In this document: positions 61,533 to 64,000 of the stretch, one piece after another
Layout of the letters: each line of letters opens with the position of its first letter
Position numbering within the stretch: position 1 is the stretch's first letter
Assembly: GCF_001038455.1 (NCBI RefSeq)
Contig: NZ_LDUY01000003.1
Location: forward strand, 1-64,000
Length of the DNA: 64,000 nucleotides
Direction of reading: 5' to 3'
Source: Fructobacillus sp. EFB-N1
GTDB taxonomy: Bacteria; Bacillota; Bacilli; Lactobacillales; Lactobacillaceae
Notes under the pieces: model-generated
Told to the model about the DNA's origin: nothing
Database searches by the model: none
The model's input: only the letters and a program-made list of their open reading frames with translations
Position numbers and translations under genes: made by a program

Positions 61533-62920
61533 CCACTAATTTGATTTTAGCAACTGACGCCTACAAGCTGACTCACCATTTGCAGTATCCACAAAACATC
61601 GATAAGTTGTATTCCTATGGGGAAGCTCGGATTGGTGGCAAGTACCCAACTGTATCCTGGTTTGGGCTCTCGATGATTCTTCATGACTATTTTCAAACGC
61701 CAGTGACAGATGAAATGATTGACGAAGCGGAGCGGGTTTCAGAAGAAACTTTTGGGACTAAGGAATACTTTAACCGTGAAGTTTGGGAAAAGGTCCGCGA
61801 TTTGGGCTATTTTCCGGTTAAAATTAAGGCCCTGCCAGAAGGAATGGAGGTTCCCGCGGGCAATGCCTTGTTCACATTGGAGTCAACTCGTGATTGGTTT
61901 GCCACTTCGCTAAATGCTTTGGAATCACTATTGATGCATGTTTGGTATCCAACGACGATTGCGACCAATTCGATGTATATCAAAAAGCGTTTGTTACCGC
62001 TGGTTGAAAAAACGGGAACAACGAGTTCATTGCCTTTGATGGTCAATGACTTTGGTTTCCGCGGTGCAACGGGCGTAGAGGCCGGTGCTCAAGGTGGTGC
62101 CGCTCATTTACTGCACTTCCGTGGTTCAGATAACCTCTTGGCTTCAAACTATTTTGAACACGTGTACGGTGTAACTGGTCGGGCTTTATCAATTTGGGCA
62201 ACGGAGCACTCGGTGGCAACTGCGTACGGTCCTGGCGAAGGGGAGCTGAATTACGTCAATGCCCAATTGGATCGAACTCCGGATGACGCATTGGTTTCCA
62301 TTGTGATTGATTCCTACGATACCTTTAATTTTGTTCGAAACGTCATTGGCTCTGAACAAATGGTGGAGCGGATTAAGAACCGAGCTGGTCGGGTGGTTCT
62401 GCGTCCCGATTCGGGTGACCCCGAAACAATCGACTTGGCCGTTTTGGACCTTTTGGCCGAAATCTTTGGCACAGAAGCCAACGATAAGGGTTATAAGGTC
62501 CTGAAGCACAATGTTGGTCTGATTCAGGGCGATGGCATGAAGGCCGAAACGATTATTGCACTATACGAGGCTTTGATTAAGCATGGTTGGTCAACCGACA
62601 ACTTGGTAGTTGGTTCTGGTGGTGGCTTGCTCCAAGAAGGCTTTACTCGTGATACTGAACGCTTTGCTATCAAGGCGGCCTATGCTCATACCACCGATGG
62701 CCAGAATTTGGTTATTCAAAAGCAGCCAAAAACGGATCCATCAAAGGCCTCGAAGGCTGGTTTGCAAAAGGTGGTGGCTGATGAAAAAGGTCGAATTCAC
62801 ACGGTTAGTGTCGATGAACCAGGAGAGGATTTGTTGAAAACGGTTTATGAGGATGGCCAATTAACAATTGAGGATGGTCAAACGATTGTTGATCGTGCTG
62901 CTGGTGCCGATTTACTATAA
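61529..62920 (+). CDS. nadV: Nicotinamide phosphoribosyltransferase (NadV/NAMPT)
   Basis: NadV joins nicotinamide and PRPP to form NMN. Seen: LILATDAYKLTHHLQYP at the start, DFGFRGATGVEAGAQGGAAHLL, the catalytic-region VVLRPDSGDPETI, VGLIQGDGM and VVGSGGGLLQ, then LLKTVYEDGQLT near the end, all as in bacterial NadV and animal NAMPT rather than nicotinate-specific PncB. 463 residues. The start overlaps the HTH gene by 4 bases, with AAAGGAGA as ribosome binding site. NMN made here can be adenylated by NadR at 0.3 kb. Confidence 0.93.
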   Translation: MTTNLILATDAYKLTHHLQYPQNIDKLYSYGEARIGGKYPTVSWFGLSMILHDYFQTPVTDEMIDEAERVSEETFGTKEYFNREVWEKVRDLGYFPVKIKALPEGMEVPAGNALFTLESTRDWFATSLNALESLLMHVWYPTTIATNSMYIKKRLLPLVEKTGTTSSLPLMVNDFGFRGATGVEAGAQGGAAHLLHFRGSDNLLASNYFEHVYGVTGRALSIWATEHSVATAYGPGEGELNYVNAQLDRTPDDALVSIVIDSYDTFNFVRNVIGSEQMVERIKNRAGRVVLRPDSGDPETIDLAVLDLLAEIFGTEANDKGYKVLKHNVGLIQGDGMKAETIIALYEALIKHGWSTDNLVVGSGGGLLQEGFTRDTERFAIKAAYAHTTDGQNLVIQKQPKTDPSKASKAGLQKVVADEKGRIHTVSVDEPGEDLLKTVYEDGQLTIEDGQTIVDRAAGADLL

Positions 62921-62969
62921 ATTTGGTTGATTTCCAACCAGACCATTGAGGCCAAATTTGTGAAATTAA

Positions 62970-62999
62970 TTGTTGCTACTGTAATAAATGTGGTACAGT
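62970..62999 (+). promoter_or_regulatory. Promoter upstream of the translated leader
   Basis: TTGTTG (62970-62975), an 18-base spacer ending TGG, and TACAGT (62994-62999). Confidence 0.55.
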
Positions 63000-63028
63000 T
63001 AAGTCACGAACAACAAAGGAGGAACCTG

Positions 63029-63139
63029 ATGGTCGAAGTTGTGTGGCAGACATTTTTACCAGTTACTTATCAGACTTTACAGGCCCCTTTTTTCTCAAAA
63101 AACAGTTTTCCTTTAATGGAAAACTGTTTTTTTATTTGA
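63029..63139 (+). CDS. 36-residue leader ORF containing a terminator
   Basis: ATG 63029 has a strong AAAGGAGG six bases upstream and lies about 30 bases after the promoter. The product opens MVEVVWQTFLPVTYQ and contains six Phe (two FF pairs) and one Trp. Its 3' third is the terminator hairpin at 63097-63133, and its TGA at 63137 precedes the next gene's ribosome binding site by a few bases. It therefore looks like a leader peptide whose translation could melt the terminator. Confidence 0.5.
   Translation: MVEVVWQTFLPVTYQTLQAPFFSKNSFPLMENCFFI
63097..63133 (+). terminator. Terminator inside the leader ORF (attenuator candidate)
   Basis: AAAACAGTTTTCC pairs with GGAAAACTGTTTT across TTTAAT, then T-rich. 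It precedes the fructosamine-kinase-like gene by about 20 bases. It could also serve as a late terminator of nadV. Confidence 0.85.
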
Positions 63140-63153
63140 TTTAGGAGGATACG

Positions 63154-64000
63154 ATGGCAGCAGCAGTTAGTAAAATCAGCATGGATTTCATCACCCGATT
63201 AAATTTGCAAAATCCCCATGACGTGAAGCCCGTTAATGGTGGGGATATAAACGCAACCTACTCACTTTATTCGGGTGAAAAACGGTACTTTTTGAAGGTT
63301 CAACCTAATCAAGACCGTCATTATTTTGACCACGAAGTGGCTTCTTTGAAGGCTTTGAGTGAATGGGTTAAGGTTCCTAGGGTTGTCAAGCAAGGCGAAA
63401 ATCAAGGAAGCGCTTATCTGTTAATGAATTGGATTGAAACCGGTTCGAACAATCAATCGGCTTTGGGAGAAGCGTTGGCTAAACTTCACTACGCGAAAGG
63501 AAAAGCCTTTGGTTTTGAGGTCAATGCGGATAATGATTATTTCCCAAAAAATAACACCTGGTCAAGCTCATGGGGAGAGTTCTTTGTCCATCAACGCTTA
63601 GAACCTTTGATGGCCTTAGCGAAGAAGAAAGCTTTATGGTTAAATCAGCGTGGTGATCACTTTGAAAATCTCAAGAAAACGATTTTGGCAGATGACCATG
63701 TGCGCCAGGTAGAACCATCGCTGTTACATGGTGACTTGTGGGCCGGGAACTTTATGTTTGATACTAATGACCAACCAGTATTCATCGATCCAAATTCTTT
63801 CTACGGTGACCGTGAATATGATTTAGCCGTGTCGAAAGTCTTTCCCGGTTTCAATGAGGACTTTTATAGCTCTTATGAAGCTGCTTATCCGCTAGAGGAT
63901 GGCTATGAGGACCGGTTCAAGTGGTACGAGTTTTATTATGTTTTGCTTCACTTTGTTCGCTTTGGTGACATCTATGCACCACGATTAAATCGCTTATTGA
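63154..64000 (+). CDS. Fructosamine kinase-like phosphotransferase (partial, runs off the window)
   Basis: FN3K-type enzymes phosphorylate sugar adducts on amines, a protein-deglycation step; substrates of bacterial members are often small fructosamines. Seen: 282 codons with no stop to the window end. GGDINATYSL and KRYFLKVQ form the nucleotide-binding strands; ESL-type EVASLKALSE follows; then LHGDLWAGNFMF gives the catalytic loop and PVFIDPNSFYGDREYDLA the metal-binding Asp. The ribosome binding site TAGGAGG precedes ATG 63154. A generic aminoglycoside-phosphotransferase-fold kinase is the alternative. Confidence 0.85.
   Translation, partial: MAAAVSKISMDFITRLNLQNPHDVKPVNGGDINATYSLYSGEKRYFLKVQPNQDRHYFDHEVASLKALSEWVKVPRVVKQGENQGSAYLLMNWIETGSNNQSALGEALAKLHYAKGKAFGFEVNADNDYFPKNNTWSSSWGEFFVHQRLEPLMALAKKKALWLNQRGDHFENLKKTILADDHVRQVEPSLLHGDLWAGNFMFDTNDQPVFIDPNSFYGDREYDLAVSKVFPGFNEDFYSSYEAAYPLEDGYEDRFKWYEFYYVLLHFVRFGDIYAPRLNRLL

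Noticed and set aside
61529-62920. Annotation as nicotinate phosphoribosyltransferase (PncB)
   Set aside because: The motif set (TDAYKLTHHLQYP, RPDSGDP, IQGDGM, GSGGGLLQ) and the C-terminal segment match NadV/NAMPT; PncB has a different arrangement.
1-64000. CRISPR arrays, rRNA genes, insertion sequences and prophage genes
   Set aside because: I found no regularly spaced repeats, no rRNA-like sequence and no transposase, integrase or phage structural gene.

Overview
The window reads as a chromosomal core segment of a low-to-moderate GC Gram-positive coccus or rod of the order Lactobacillales. The gene order (priA-fmt-rsmB-stp-prkC-rsgA-rpe-thiN, then rpmB / asp23-fakA, then mraZ-rsmH-ftsL-pbp-mraY-murD-murG-divIB-ftsA-ftsZ-sepF-yggT-ylmH-divIVA-ileS), the strong AGGAGG ribosome binding sites, two T-box leaders and the small DUF4044 and DUF3397 membrane proteins all fit. 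Family Leuconostocaceae (Leuconostoc, Fructobacillus or a relative) is my best guess; this is inference from gene content, not a search result. I see no rRNA, CRISPR array, insertion sequence, prophage or replication origin.

Layout. 0.3-1.4 kb: nadR (NAD salvage). 1.5-12 kb: replication restart, translation initiation and rRNA modification, the PP2C phosphatase / PASTA kinase pair, ribosome assembly GTPase, pentose phosphate epimerase, thiamine pyrophosphokinase and thioredoxin. 12.3-15.6 kb: L28, Asp23, fatty acid kinase and two small membrane proteins. 15.7-29 kb: a nearly complete division and cell wall (dcw) cluster with its MraZ operator. 29-39 kb: T-box controlled ileS, then rpsP, rimM-trmD, rnz-recJ, apt and a cardiolipin synthase. 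39-42 kb: an orphan methyltransferase, ung and pta. 42-49 kb: the accessory region of the window, a five-gene operon of accessory Sec type (GtfA, a shortened GtfB, Asp1, Asp2 and a very large Asp3) that lacks SecA2, SecY2 and an adhesin substrate here. 49-51.6 kb: two minus-strand genes (NmrA-like, TSUP permease) and tRNA-Leu(CAG). 51.6-56 kb: serC-serA-pgpA behind a structured attenuator-like leader, then yebC and a flavodoxin. 56-64 kb: T-box controlled thrS preceded by a 38-codon gene, an amino acid permease, a DedA protein, an HTH protein coupled to nadV (nicotinamide phosphoribosyltransferase), and a partial fructosamine-kinase-like gene behind a translated leader with a terminator inside it.

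How the parts connect. NadV (61.5 kb) makes NMN from nicotinamide and NadR (0.3 kb) turns NMN or nicotinamide riboside into NAD, so the two ends of the window hold complementary salvage steps. Stp and PrkC are the usual partners that tune cell wall growth, next to the dcw cluster. The 42-49 kb operon would be expected to glycosylate and chaperone a serine-rich adhesin. 

The least explained items are the orphan Asp operon with its degenerate second hydrolase-like domain in Asp3, the serC leader with twin GGACU-loop hairpins, three genes whose extended -10 box sits only 6-7 bases from the ATG (probable leaderless mRNAs), an HTH-like segment inside the PASTA kinase, and a cysteine-free IleS.
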